A stretch of 50,077 nucleotides of DNA from an uncultured Eubacteriales bacterium (GTDB lineage: Bacteria; Bacillota; Clostridia; Oscillospirales; CAG-272). The notes under the pieces are model-generated. The model saw only the letters and a list, made by a program, of their open reading frames with translations. It ran no database searches and was not told the DNA's origin. Below are positions 15,571 through 23,616 of the stretch, piece by piece. The stretch lies in assembly GCA_934378145.1 (NCBI GenBank), contig CAKXXW010000011.1, positions 1 to 50,077 of the forward strand, in the 5' to 3' direction. Each line of letters opens with the position of its first letter. Within the stretch, counting starts at the first letter, position 1. The translations under genes were made by a program, and so were the position numbers.

Positions 15571-17445
15571 TTATTGCTTTCGGATCTTTTCAAAAATTGC
15601 ACAGCCGAAGGGCGGAAGCGAAATTTTTACAAAGTCTTTTCCGTCTTTCCGCACGCTCTCAAACTCTCCGGCGTTTATTATGCCCGAGCCGCCGAACTCT
15701 GTGCTTTCCGAGTTGAATATTTCCGCATAGCTGCCGGCTTTGGGAACTTCAAGCATAAAATCATCGCGCGTCACGGGAGTGAAATTAAGAGTTACGATAA
15801 GTTCTTTTCCGTCTTTTGCTCTTCGGCGGAATGCTGTGACGCTTATATCCTTCATATCCGGATAGATCCACTCAAATCCGCGCATCTCGCAGTCAAGCTC
15901 GTAAAGCTCGGGACGGGAAAGATAGAAATGATTTAGTGCGGCGGCATATTCCGAGAGCTTTCTGTGGCTGTCATATCCGAGCAGGAACCATTCGATCTGT
16001 CCTTCATAATCCCATTCGCGGAATTGTCCGATCTCTTCTCCCATAAACGAGAGCTTTTTACCGGGAAAGCAGATGCGGTACGCCATAAAGAGCCGTGCCT
16101 GAGCAAATTTTGCGTTATATTCTCCCGGCATTTTGTCAAGGAAGGATCTCTTGCCGTGAACAACTTCATCGTGTGAGATCGGAAGTATATATTTTTCGCT
16201 GAATGAATAGCATATCGGGAAGGTCAGACGGGCATGGTTTCCGCTTCTGAAATACGGATCCGTCTCGGCATAATTCAAGGTGTCGTTCATCCATCCCATA
16301 TTCCACTTGTAGGTGAATCCGAGTCCGCCGTTATCAAAGCCGGTAATATGCGCCCATGCGGTGGATTCCTCCGCGATCATCATAACATCGGGATATTCCT
16401 CAGCCATTACCGAGTTGAGCTTTCTGAAAAATGCTATCGCTTCAAGGCAACGGTTGTCACCGTATATGTTCGGCACCCATTCTCCGGGCTTTTTGTCATA
16501 ATCGAGGTAAAGCATCGATGCCACTGCATCGACTCGGATGCCGTCGGCGTGAAACTGTTCGGCAAGAAATACCGCATTTGAGATGAGGAAACATTCTACC
16601 TCCTCGCGTCCGACATCAAATCGCCGCGTTCCCCAGCCCGTGTGTTCCTTGCGGTCTTCTCCCTGATATTCGTAGAGGGGCTGTCCGTCGAATTCGTAAA
16701 GTCCGTGCGCGTCCTTCGGGAAATGAGCGGGGACCCAATCAAATATCACACCGATCCCTGCGTTGTGCATCTCGTCCACGAAAGCCCGAAGGTCGTCCGG
16801 CTCTCCCCATCTGGCGCTCGGCGCATAGTATCCGCATACCTGATAGCCCCATGAGCCGTCGTAAGGATGCTCGGCTACCGGCATAAGCTCGACATGAGTA
16901 TATCCCATTTTTCTGACATAAGGAGCGAGCGCCGATGCAAGCTCGCGGTAATTCAGAAAACTGCCGTCCTCGTGTCTGCGCCAGGAGCCGATATGAAGCT
17001 CGTAAATGTTGAGAGGTTTTGAATAAAGCTCCTTTGACTGCCTTTTTCGGAACCGCCTCCAGCCTCCGTCGCGCCATTTGTAGTTGCTCACATAGCACAC
17101 CGAGGCTGTTGCCGGCGGCTTTTCGCAAAAGAATGCATAGGGGTCGGCTTTGTAAAGCTCCCTGCCGTCGGCGGCAGTTATTTTGAATTTGTAGAGCTGT
17201 CCGGTCGAAAATTCACCGTCGGGCAGAGAGGCTTCCCATACTCCGCCGTCGGTTATCCGTGTCATACGGCAGGAATCGCCCCAGCCGTTGAAGTCTCCGG
17301 CAACGCATACCGCCGAGGCGTTCGGCGCCCAGACGCGAAAGATCCATTTTCCTCTGACCTTGTGAACGCCAAGATACCTGTATGATCTGAAGTTTGTCCC
17401 CTGATGGAAAAGATAGGGTGCAAGGTCATTCCCGTTGTTTTTCAT
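15571..17445 (-). CDS. glgB: 1,4-alpha-glucan branching enzyme
   Basis: About 624 residues. It cuts alpha-1,4 chains and rejoins them as alpha-1,6 branches. An N-terminal CBM48-type domain (WAPNASAVCVAGDFNGW) precedes a GH13 barrel with GIRVDAVASML (nucleophile Asp), MIAEESTAW (Glu) and ISHDEVVHGK (Asp/His). The C-terminal beta domain ends FGCAIFEKI. Two tandem ATGs (17448 and 17445) follow AAGGGG; the second has the better 6-nt spacing. The open frame back to 17490 lies in the predicted 5' untranslated region and has no ribosome site. It is the first gene of the seven-gene glycogen operon. Confidence 0.94.
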   Translation of the reverse strand: MKNNGNDLAPYLFHQGTNFRSYRYLGVHKVRGKWIFRVWAPNASAVCVAGDFNGWGDSCRMTRITDGGVWEASLPDGEFSTGQLYKFKITAADGRELYKADPYAFFCEKPPATASVCYVSNYKWRDGGWRRFRKRQSKELYSKPLNIYELHIGSWRRHEDGSFLNYRELASALAPYVRKMGYTHVELMPVAEHPYDGSWGYQVCGYYAPSARWGEPDDLRAFVDEMHNAGIGVIFDWVPAHFPKDAHGLYEFDGQPLYEYQGEDRKEHTGWGTRRFDVGREEVECFLISNAVFLAEQFHADGIRVDAVASMLYLDYDKKPGEWVPNIYGDNRCLEAIAFFRKLNSVMAEEYPDVMMIAEESTAWAHITGFDNGGLGFTYKWNMGWMNDTLNYAETDPYFRSGNHARLTFPICYSFSEKYILPISHDEVVHGKRSFLDKMPGEYNAKFAQARLFMAYRICFPGKKLSFMGEEIGQFREWDYEGQIEWFLLGYDSHRKLSEYAAALNHFYLSRPELYELDCEMRGFEWIYPDMKDISVTAFRRRAKDGKELIVTLNFTPVTRDDFMLEVPKAGSYAEIFNSESTEFGGSGIINAGEFESVRKDGKDFVKISLPPFGCAIFEKIRKQ

Positions 17446-17478
17446 CATTTTCCCCTTATGTATATTATACCGTATATA

Positions 17479-17507
17479 ATTATATACCAAATCGCTGAGG
17501 ATTTCAA
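17479..17507 (-). promoter_or_regulatory. Promoter of the glycogen operon
   Basis: TTGAAA (17507-17502), 17-nt spacer and TATAAT (17484-17479) on the minus strand, with a start expected near 17472, about 25 nt before glgB. It is back to back with the holB promoter, 45 nt away. Confidence 0.8.
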
Positions 17508-17552
17508 TAGGATAAATTGCATTTATATACAGTAATTATCGGACGTTTCCGA

Positions 17553-17581
17553 TTGACATTATAATGAAATCGTGATATAAT
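17553..17581 (+). promoter_or_regulatory. Consensus promoter of the holB-ricT operon
   Basis: TTGACA (17553-17558), 17-nt spacer, TATAAT (17576-17581): an exact consensus match, about 30 nt before the holB ribosome site. Confidence 0.85.
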
Positions 17582-17617
17582 TAATTATCTTTGATCGAAT
17601 TTGTCAGGAGGAGAGCC

Positions 17618-18646
17618 GTGAAAGTCTCAATGCCTCAAGTGGTATCAAACGACGCGCTGAGATCGCGGCTTTGTACCGATATACTCAAAGGAAAGCTGTC
17701 GCACGCTTATATAATCGAGGGCGCCGCAGGGACAGGCAAGCATCTTATCGCAAAAAATATAGCCGCAGCGCTTTCCTGCCTATGCAAGGACAGCGACGGG
17801 ATCCCCCTTCCCTGTCTTCATTGTATAAATTGCAGGAAGATCATGAACGGCATCTCGCCCGATGTTATCTTTATAAAGCGTGAAGAGGGCAAGGCGCAGA
17901 TCGGCGTCGAATCGGTAAGGATGATAAGGTCCGATGTCGCCATTATGCCGAATGATCTCGATTATAAGATATACATTATCGAGGAAGCCGATAAAATGAC
18001 GTCTCAGGCGCAGAACGCACTACTTCTGACACTTGAGGAGCCGCCCGAATATGTGGTTTTTCTGCTCCTTTGCGAAAGCGCCGAGCTTTTGCTTGAAACG
18101 GTAAGGAGCCGTGCGCCGATCCTTCGCACAGAACCGGTGAAATCTGCCGAGATGGCGGAATTCCTTTGCTCGACCGAATCGGCGGCGGCAAGACTGCGTG
18201 CTTCTTCCGAGAAGGAATTTTTTGAGCTTATTGCGGCGTCGGGAGGCTCGGTCGGCAAGGCCCTTAGTTACCTTGATCCCGAAAAGCGTGCGGAGCTTAA
18301 TGCATACAGGGAATCTGTGAAGACCTTTGTGAATACCGTACTCGGAAGCAGGTCGGGAGAGTCGCTTACCGAACTTACCTCTTCCCTCCCGCAGAAACGC
18401 GAGGAGCTTTCGGAGCTGATCGGCGGTGTTATGCTTGCGCTTCGTGATATTCTGCTACTCAAAAGATCTGAGGACGCACCGCTTTGCTTTTACTCCGACC
18501 GCGAGGAAGCCCTTACCGTATCGGAGCTTCGCTCTGCCGGATATATACTTAAATTATACGAAAACTGCCTGTCCGCCGATGATGCGCTCGCGCGGAACGC
18601 TAATGTGAAGCTTACTGCTTCAAGGCTCGTAAGCTCAGGCGACTGA
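17618..18646 (+). CDS. holB: DNA polymerase III delta' subunit
   Basis: 342 residues. It is part of the clamp loader that places the sliding clamp on DNA. Visible are a Walker A loop (GAAGTGK), a four-Cys zinc module (from CLCKDSDG to CLHCINC), the Walker B-like IYIIEEADKM and the sensor/SRC-like region (TVRSRAPI). The GTG at 17618 follows AGGAGG by 6 nt and is the likely start; an in-frame TTG at 17591 lies upstream of that ribosome site and would include it in the coding sequence. It is followed by ricT after 18 nt, the same order as in B. subtilis. Confidence 0.92.
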   Translation: MKVSMPQVVSNDALRSRLCTDILKGKLSHAYIIEGAAGTGKHLIAKNIAAALSCLCKDSDGIPLPCLHCINCRKIMNGISPDVIFIKREEGKAQIGVESVRMIRSDVAIMPNDLDYKIYIIEEADKMTSQAQNALLLTLEEPPEYVVFLLLCESAELLLETVRSRAPILRTEPVKSAEMAEFLCSTESAAARLRASSEKEFFELIAASGGSVGKALSYLDPEKRAELNAYRESVKTFVNTVLGSRSGESLTELTSSLPQKREELSELIGGVMLALRDILLLKRSEDAPLCFYSDREEALTVSELRSAGYILKLYENCLSADDALARNANVKLTASRLVSSGD

Positions 18647-18664
18647 AGAAAGGAAAACTCTGAT

Positions 18665-20068
18665 ATGCCCAATAACAACGGCGAGAAACAAGTAAAAAAT
18701 AATATCAACAGCAATAACAATAACGGCGGAAACAGACTGCAACCCGAACGGAAGGAAAATACGGTTGCAAAACAGCAGCGTCCGTCGGGAAATGCCAAGG
18801 CTCCGCAACAGCAGCAACCTCGCACTCCCGTGACAAATCCCGCAGCCGGAAACGGAAATGTACCCGATGCTCAGGGGAACGGCAAAAAGAGCGGCGGCGG
18901 ACACTTTCAAGGCGGAAAGCGTCGTCCCGGAAAGGGCGGCGGCAGACCCGAACAGCAGGGGCAGGAGCGGAACCGCAATGATAAAGCTCAGCAGCCCGGG
19001 AATCAGCAAAGGAACAAGAGACCCGCACAGGGGGGACCGGCTCCCCGTCATAAGCACGAACCCGAGGACGCTGTAAAGCTCTCGGTCCCGCTGCTCGATG
19101 ACGATTTCATATACTTCCCCGACGATAAAAAGAAGAAACCCGAGAGTGATTATGTCGTCACCGAAGAGGCTATCAATGCGATCCTTGACGGAAAGCCCGA
19201 GGTCGAAGATGACCGCCCACGCACCGAAGTCATCGGTATAAGATTCAAAAAAGTCGGAAAGATGTATTACTTTTCGCCGAACGGCGTTACAGCCAAGGTC
19301 GGCAATTCCGCGATAGTCGAGACTGCGCGTGGGACCGAGTTCGGGCAGGTCTGCATGGCAAACAAAATGGTGCTGTCCGAAAACATAGTACAACCTCTTC
19401 GTCCCGTGCTTCGTCTTGCAACTCCGGAGGATATTGCACATAACGAAGAAAATGCGGCAAAGGAGAAGGAAGCATTCCGGATCTGCCTTGAGAAGATAGT
19501 CGCGCATGAGCTTGATATGAAGCTCGTCGATGCTCAATATACATTTGATAATCAGAAGCTGATATTCTACTTTACCTCGGCGGGAAGGGTCGACTTCCGC
19601 GACCTTGTAAAAGACCTTGCCTCTGTCTTCAGGATCAGGATCGAACTGCGGCAGATCGGTATTCGTGATGAAGCGAAGCTGATGGGCGGCCTCGGTGTCT
19701 GCGGACGCCCTCTCTGTTGCGCGAGCTACCTTACCGATTTTGTGCAGGTCTCGATAAAAATGGCGAAGGAACAGAATCTTTCTCTCAACTCATCAAAGAT
19801 TTCCGGTGCCTGCGGAAGGCTTATGTGCTGTCTCCGCTATGAATACGATACTTATCAGAAAGAGATCGCGGCGACACCCCCGGTTGACAGTGTTGTTGAA
19901 ACTCCCGACGGTCGCGGAACGGTCACCGAGATCAACCCTCTCGCGGGGACTGTCAAGGTAAGAGTCGCCGATAAACAGGATACAACAGTCGTAAAACAGT
20001 ACAAAAGAGAGCTTTGCCGCTTGATTTCACCAAAAAAATTCGAAGAACAGGCTGATAAGTCAAAATAA
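18665..20068 (+). CDS. ricT: PSP1-domain protein RicT (YaaT) with a long disordered N-terminus
   Basis: 467 residues. Residues about 175-430 are the PSP1/RicT core, with the conserved cysteine blocks LGVCGRPLCCASY and SGACGRLMCCLRYEY, which in the Ric complex help hold iron-sulfur clusters. RicT with RicA and RicF modulates RNase Y and mRNA processing in Bacillus, where it is also needed for efficient sporulation. The B. subtilis protein is about 275 residues. Here residues 1-135 are an extra low-complexity stretch rich in Asn, Gln, Gly, Pro and Lys, and the C-terminus is extended. It lies directly after holB, the conserved context. AAAGGAAAAC precedes the ATG. Confidence 0.9.
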   Translation: MPNNNGEKQVKNNINSNNNNGGNRLQPERKENTVAKQQRPSGNAKAPQQQQPRTPVTNPAAGNGNVPDAQGNGKKSGGGHFQGGKRRPGKGGGRPEQQGQERNRNDKAQQPGNQQRNKRPAQGGPAPRHKHEPEDAVKLSVPLLDDDFIYFPDDKKKKPESDYVVTEEAINAILDGKPEVEDDRPRTEVIGIRFKKVGKMYYFSPNGVTAKVGNSAIVETARGTEFGQVCMANKMVLSENIVQPLRPVLRLATPEDIAHNEENAAKEKEAFRICLEKIVAHELDMKLVDAQYTFDNQKLIFYFTSAGRVDFRDLVKDLASVFRIRIELRQIGIRDEAKLMGGLGVCGRPLCCASYLTDFVQVSIKMAKEQNLSLNSSKISGACGRLMCCLRYEYDTYQKEIAATPPVDSVVETPDGRGTVTEINPLAGTVKVRVADKQDTTVVKQYKRELCRLISPKKFEEQADKSK

Positions 20069-20088
20069 GGTATAATTTTTTTGTAAAA

Positions 20089-20122
20089 ACATATTCCATT
20101 TCGGTGGAATGTGTGATATAAT
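20089..20122 (+). promoter_or_regulatory. Extended -10 promoter with an inverted repeat, upstream of the ferredoxin gene
   Basis: TGATATAAT (20114-20122) is an extended -10. Its spacer/-35 region is a 10-bp inverted repeat (ACATATTCCA, loop TTTCGG, TGGAATGTGT, one wobble) with no good -35 hexamer. The repeat could be an operator, or a hairpin ending ricT, though no T-tract follows it. Confidence 0.5.
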
Positions 20123-20158
20123 ACTACACGCATTACTTAGGTAGGAGGTGATTCTAAG

Positions 20159-20332
20159 ATGGCATATAAGATCAATGCCGATGAGTGCATCGGTTGCGGT
20201 TCCTGCGCGGAGGAGTGCCCCGCGGGTGCTATCTCTGAACTGGACGGAAAGTATGTAATCGACCCCGATAAGTGCCTCGACTGCGGCGCCTGCGAAGGTG
20301 TTTGCCCTGTCGGAGCCCCCAAGGCCGAATAA
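20159..20332 (+). CDS. 2[4Fe-4S] ferredoxin
   Basis: 57 residues, the classic clostridial ferredoxin size. Two cluster motifs are complete: CIGCGSCAEECPAGA (8-22) and CLDCGACEGVCPVGA (39-53), each giving three Cys plus a swapped fourth Cys before Pro. It carries low-potential electrons in the cytoplasm for anaerobic metabolism (pyruvate:ferredoxin oxidoreductase, hydrogenase and similar partners). A very strong ribosome site (AGGAGGTGATT) precedes the ATG, fitting high expression. It has its own promoter and is followed by a hairpin, so it is probably monocistronic despite its place within the holB cluster. Confidence 0.95.
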   Translation: MAYKINADECIGCGSCAEECPAGAISELDGKYVIDPDKCLDCGACEGVCPVGAPKAE

Positions 20333-20359
20333 TTTACATTTTCCAACAGACAGGAATCA

Positions 20360-20389
20360 GGTGCCGCAGAGCGGAAGCTTTGCGGCACC
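20360..20389 (+). terminator. Hairpin after the ferredoxin gene
   Basis: A 9-bp stem (GGTGCCGCA with TGCGGCACC) around a 12-nt loop, followed by a weak T-rich GTACTTAATTT. It probably ends the ferredoxin transcript with partial readthrough. Confidence 0.5.
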
Positions 20390-20418
20390 GTACTTAATTT
20401 ACGGAGGCTTTCCGATCT

Positions 20419-21162
20419 ATGGACGGATTCAGACTTACTCAGATAAATTCAAGGCTTTCGGTATATGAAAAAGATGGCGGACAGACCTTCGGTGCCGACG
20501 CGTTCCTGCTTTCGGCTTACGCTACCGCCGCCCCGGGACTTGATGCCGTTGACCTCGGATGCGGGACCGGAATATGTTCTTTTCTGCTTGCCGACCGCAA
20601 GAAGGCAAGGCACATATACGCGGTAGACATTCAGCCCGACCTTATTTCGGCGGCAAAGGTCAATATTACGGACAACGGGCTTGAAAGTATGGTCACCGCC
20701 GTATGTACCGACATCCGCTTTCTGACCCCCGGCAGTTTCCCTTCACCGATCGGTACGGTCATATCGAATCCGCCGTATATTCCGTTCGGAGCGGGAAAGA
20801 TACCGCCCGACATAAGCCGCGCCGCCGCAAGGCATGAGCTTAACGGCGGGATATTCGAGTTTTGCTCGGCAGCGTCACACATCCTCGCACCGGGCGGCAG
20901 TTTCTTTTGTGTTTTCAGAGCCGAAAGGCTGACGGACCTTACCGCCGCGCTCAAGGCATCCGGACTTTCACCGAAGACTATGACCTTTGTGCATCATAAC
21001 ACGAAATGCTCGCCCGCCATGATACTTACGGAGGCTGTGAAGGGCAACGCGGCACTTAAGATCACGCGCCCGCTCTTCCTTTACCGCGAAAAAAATGTGC
21101 TTACCGATGATGCGGAAAAAATTTATAATGATTGCAGTTTCGAGGGCTTTTTGAATGAATGA
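20419..21162 (+). CDS. tRNA1(Val)-type adenine-N6 methyltransferase (TrmN6/YabB-like)
   Basis: 247 residues. It is a Rossmann-fold S-adenosylmethionine enzyme with motif I DLGCGTGICSFLLA at about 41-54 and the adenine-N6 motif NPPYIPFG at about 117-124. The N-terminal FGADAFLLSAYA and a C-terminal beta segment fit the TrmN6 group, which methylates A37 of tRNA1(Val) in E. coli. The position near holB-ricT matches yabB in B. subtilis. A PrmC-like role (glutamine methylation) uses the same NPPY motif but is less likely given the context. GGAGG lies 11 nt before the ATG. The stop overlaps the next gene by 8 bp. Confidence 0.8.
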   Translation: MDGFRLTQINSRLSVYEKDGGQTFGADAFLLSAYATAAPGLDAVDLGCGTGICSFLLADRKKARHIYAVDIQPDLISAAKVNITDNGLESMVTAVCTDIRFLTPGSFPSPIGTVISNPPYIPFGAGKIPPDISRAAARHELNGGIFEFCSAASHILAPGGSFFCVFRAERLTDLTAALKASGLSPKTMTFVHHNTKCSPAMILTEAVKGNAALKITRPLFLYREKNVLTDDAEKIYNDCSFEGFLNE

Positions 21163-21919
21163 AGAAAAACATCTTTTAAGCTATGTCCGCCGTGCCGTGG
21201 AGGACTATGAGATGATAAACGAAGGTGACAAGATCGCCGTAGGTATATCCGGAGGAAAGGATTCCCTGACCCTTCTCTATGCCATGAAACGGCTCTCGGA
21301 GTTTTACACGAAAAAGTTTTCCGTGATCGGGCTTATGATAGATATGGGCTTTGAGGGGGCGGATCACTCTGCCGTTTCTGCCTTCTGCGAAGAGATAGGA
21401 ACAGAATTTCACATAGTTCCGACGCAGATATCAAAGGTGGTATTTGATATAAGGAAAGAATCCAATCCATGCTCTCTCTGCGCGAAGATGCGACGCGGAG
21501 CCATTCACAGTGCGGCAAAGGAGCTTGGGTGCAATAAGGTCGCCCTCGGGCATCACTTTGACGATGTTGTGGATACATTTATGCTGAATCTTTATTTTGA
21601 AGGCAGGATAGGGTGTTTCAGTCCCGTTACATACCTTTCAAGATCGGATATAACCCTTATCCGCCCTCTCATATATATGCCGGAAAAGGATGTCCGGTAT
21701 TTTGCCTCGCACCACGGACTTCCGGTCGAAAAATCTCCCTGCCCCGCCGACGGCAATACTCAGCGCGAGGAGATAAAGAAAATGCTCGCGGATCTTGACC
21801 GCGAGCATAAGGGACTTCGTTACAGGATCTTCGGTGCGATACAGCGCGGAAAGATCGATGGCTTCCGCGAGACCGGACGCCTTCGCGGGATCAAGGTATA
21901 TTCGGAAGAGGATGAATGA
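21155..21919 (+). CDS. TtcA-like PP-loop tRNA sulfur-transfer enzyme
   Basis: 254 residues. The PP-loop ATP pyrophosphatase motif SGGKDSLTLLYAM lies at about 30-42. A CSLCAKMRRGAI block (about 108-119) and a third Cys in SPCPADG supply the three cysteines that hold a [4Fe-4S] cluster in TtcA/TtuA proteins, and GHHFDDVVDT is the family's second signature. It should adenylate and thiolate a tRNA base; TtcA itself makes 2-thiocytidine-32, though clostridial homologues may differ. It overlaps the methyltransferase gene by 8 bp, so two tRNA-modifying enzymes are coupled. It converges on the DUF4830 gene with only 3 nt between the stops and no terminator. Confidence 0.82.
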   Translation: MNEEKHLLSYVRRAVEDYEMINEGDKIAVGISGGKDSLTLLYAMKRLSEFYTKKFSVIGLMIDMGFEGADHSAVSAFCEEIGTEFHIVPTQISKVVFDIRKESNPCSLCAKMRRGAIHSAAKELGCNKVALGHHFDDVVDTFMLNLYFEGRIGCFSPVTYLSRSDITLIRPLIYMPEKDVRYFASHHGLPVEKSPCPADGNTQREEIKKMLADLDREHKGLRYRIFGAIQRGKIDGFRETGRLRGIKVYSEEDE

Positions 21920-21922
21920 GCC

Positions 21923-22405
21923 TCAGCCCTTTTCAAATCCGTGAATAAACCCGTTTACATCGGCGGTGCAAATGTCACCGCCGATTATTCTGTCGCGGTA
22001 GACAATGAGGTTTGCATATACCGTTCCCTTGTAATCCGGATAGTTGGTTATCTCGTATGTATAACGCATAACCTTTTTGCCCTTGTAGCCCGACAGATCG
22101 AGTCCCTGACGCTTCTGGATCTCGTTGTAGGTCGTGAACACCTTGTCAAATTCGTTCGGGACCTTTACTTCCGCCGATTCGACCGCGTCTTCTTTTGTCT
22201 CCCAGCCGAACTGCTTCAGAAAGTTGATCCGGTCGTCGTTGCTCTTGATCTTGTCATAGCCTATTCCGTCTGACTTCGTCGGGATCGCCGCAACGCCGGG
22301 CGTGAATGTGGGTATCAGGATGATAAGGGCTATCAGTGACACCATTGCCACGCATACGATACCGAAAAATTTGAGTGTGCTTGCACGCATTGAATAAACG
22401 AACAT
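21923..22405 (-). CDS. DUF4830 membrane-anchored protein
   Basis: 160 residues from the chosen start. An N-terminal transmembrane segment (about 8-33, ending ILIPTF) is followed by an extracytoplasmic domain with the DUF4830 pattern: NFLKQFGWETKEDAVESAEV, PNEFDKVFTTYNEIQKRQGLDLSGYKGKK, RYTYEI and a C-terminal RIIGGDICTADVNGFIHGF. The function of the family is unknown. I chose ATG 22405 because GGGAGGC lies 4-5 nt upstream; the frame open to 22450 begins inside a strong stem-loop. That stem-loop contains the ribosome site itself (see the regulatory entry at 22408). It follows rodA on the same strand. Confidence 0.75.
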   Translation of the reverse strand: MFVYSMRASTLKFFGIVCVAMVSLIALIILIPTFTPGVAAIPTKSDGIGYDKIKSNDDRINFLKQFGWETKEDAVESAEVKVPNEFDKVFTTYNEIQKRQGLDLSGYKGKKVMRYTYEITNYPDYKGTVYANLIVYRDRIIGGDICTADVNGFIHGFEKG

Positions 22406-22407
22406 AA

Positions 22408-22470
22408 AAGCCTCCCGTTTCAATATAAATCCGTGTGTTTTCACTGACATTATATTGATGCGGGAGGCTT
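22408..22470 (-). promoter_or_regulatory. Stem-loop sequestering the Shine-Dalgarno of the DUF4830 gene
   Basis: On the minus strand AAGCCTCCCG (22470-22461) pairs perfectly with CGGGAGGCTT (22417-22408). Inside it CAATATAA (22457-22450 read on the minus strand) pairs with TTATATTG (22428-22421), separated by a symmetric 3-nt internal loop; the apical loop is 21 nt. The 3' outer arm is the GGGAGGC ribosome site of the DUF4830 gene. The structure begins 8 nt after the rodA stop, so it could also serve as a leaky rodA terminator, although only TTTTAT follows. Confidence 0.75.
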
Positions 22471-22478
22471 ATTATTAC

Positions 22479-23588
22479 TCAATATCTGCTTTTTGGTTCA
22501 AATGTGCTGTGGACAAGCCCAAAGATGAGGTATATCGAGAGGACCGAAGAGCCTCCGGCACTCATAAAAGGCAATGTGATTCCGACAACGGGCAGAAGGC
22601 AGAGGCACATTCCGATATTCTCTACCGACTGAACTACTATCATACCGATGACTCCGGCACAAACGAATGTGCCGAAAAGCCCGCTGCTCCTTTTTGCGAG
22701 TATGGTAAGCCTTGCTATAAGAAAGGCAAGAAGCCCTATGAATACGATACAGCCGAGAAGTCCGAACATTTCGGCGTATGTTGCAAAAAAGAAATCGGTC
22801 AGGCATCCGTACATCTCTTTGTAAGTTCCGGCGCCGTTTATTCCGCGCCCGGTGATACCTCCGCCGGCAATGCAGGCTCTGCTCTGTATCTGCTGAAGTC
22901 CTTTATCAAGCGGGTCTATGTCGGGGTTTACTCCGACGATGATCCGCTTTTTCTGATAATCCGCAAGGTGATCCCAGATAAACGGGAATGCCGCTGCAAG
23001 CAATACCGTACCTCCGAGAAAATACCAGAGTGACAGTCCGGCGCAATAAAGCATTACCGCGATGATCCCCATATAAACGAGCGCCATTCCGAGATCGCCC
23101 GAAAGTAGCATAAGTCCGACTATGACTCCCGCGTGGAGAGCGAGACCCACGAGCCTCTTCGGATGATTTATCTCATCTCCGATGACGCTGAGATGTTTGG
23201 AAAATGTGAGTATGAAACTGAATCTCACGAATTCGGACGGCTGTATGCTCGTCAGTCCCGGGATCTTTATCCAGTTGCGGTTTTCTCCGGCGCTTTCTCC
23301 GAGAGGAGTCCAGAGAAGTGCCATAAGACCGACCGAACAGACAAAAACTATTATGTAGAAAAGCGGCGGGAGAGACGAAAAGTCAAGATTGGCGAGTATT
23401 ATCATTATAACGATGCCGGCGACCGTCATAGCTGCCTGCATAAGTATCGTTCTCGTCCCTCCGTAGTCGCTGTTCCGCGCACCTACCAGCACCGTAATGC
23501 TGAGAAGTGACATAAGTGAGGTACAAATAAAAAGGAGAGGGTCGATCTGTCTGAGTTTGTCTTTGATAAACGCGACTATCGCCCTCAC
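22479..23588 (-). CDS. rodA: RodA/FtsW/SpoVE-family peptidoglycan polymerase
   Basis: 369 residues with about ten membrane helices. Family signatures are NRNWIKIPGLTSIQPSEF at about 114-131 and FMSAGGSSVLSIYLIFG near the C-terminus. SEDS proteins polymerise lipid II into glycan strands; the RodA branch serves side-wall elongation, and SpoVE, a close relative in spore formers, cannot be excluded. The usual PDLGTA motif reads SGDLGMA here. The GTG at 23588 lies inside the ribosome site (CGGAGGTGAGG), so the start is uncertain. It follows proS by 28 nt and is probably co-transcribed with it. Confidence 0.85.
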   Translation of the reverse strand: MRAIVAFIKDKLRQIDPLLFICTSLMSLLSITVLVGARNSDYGGTRTILMQAAMTVAGIVIMIILANLDFSSLPPLFYIIVFVCSVGLMALLWTPLGESAGENRNWIKIPGLTSIQPSEFVRFSFILTFSKHLSVIGDEINHPKRLVGLALHAGVIVGLMLLSGDLGMALVYMGIIAVMLYCAGLSLWYFLGGTVLLAAAFPFIWDHLADYQKKRIIVGVNPDIDPLDKGLQQIQSRACIAGGGITGRGINGAGTYKEMYGCLTDFFFATYAEMFGLLGCIVFIGLLAFLIARLTILAKRSSGLFGTFVCAGVIGMIVVQSVENIGMCLCLLPVVGITLPFMSAGGSSVLSIYLIFGLVHSTFEPKSRY

Positions 23589-23616
23589 CTCCGTTATTCG
23601 GGATTATTTCTTTGTT

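Noticed and set aside
17591..17617. TTG start for holB nine codons upstream
   Set aside because: It would place the AGGAGG ribosome site within the coding region; the GTG at 17618 has correct spacing to that site.
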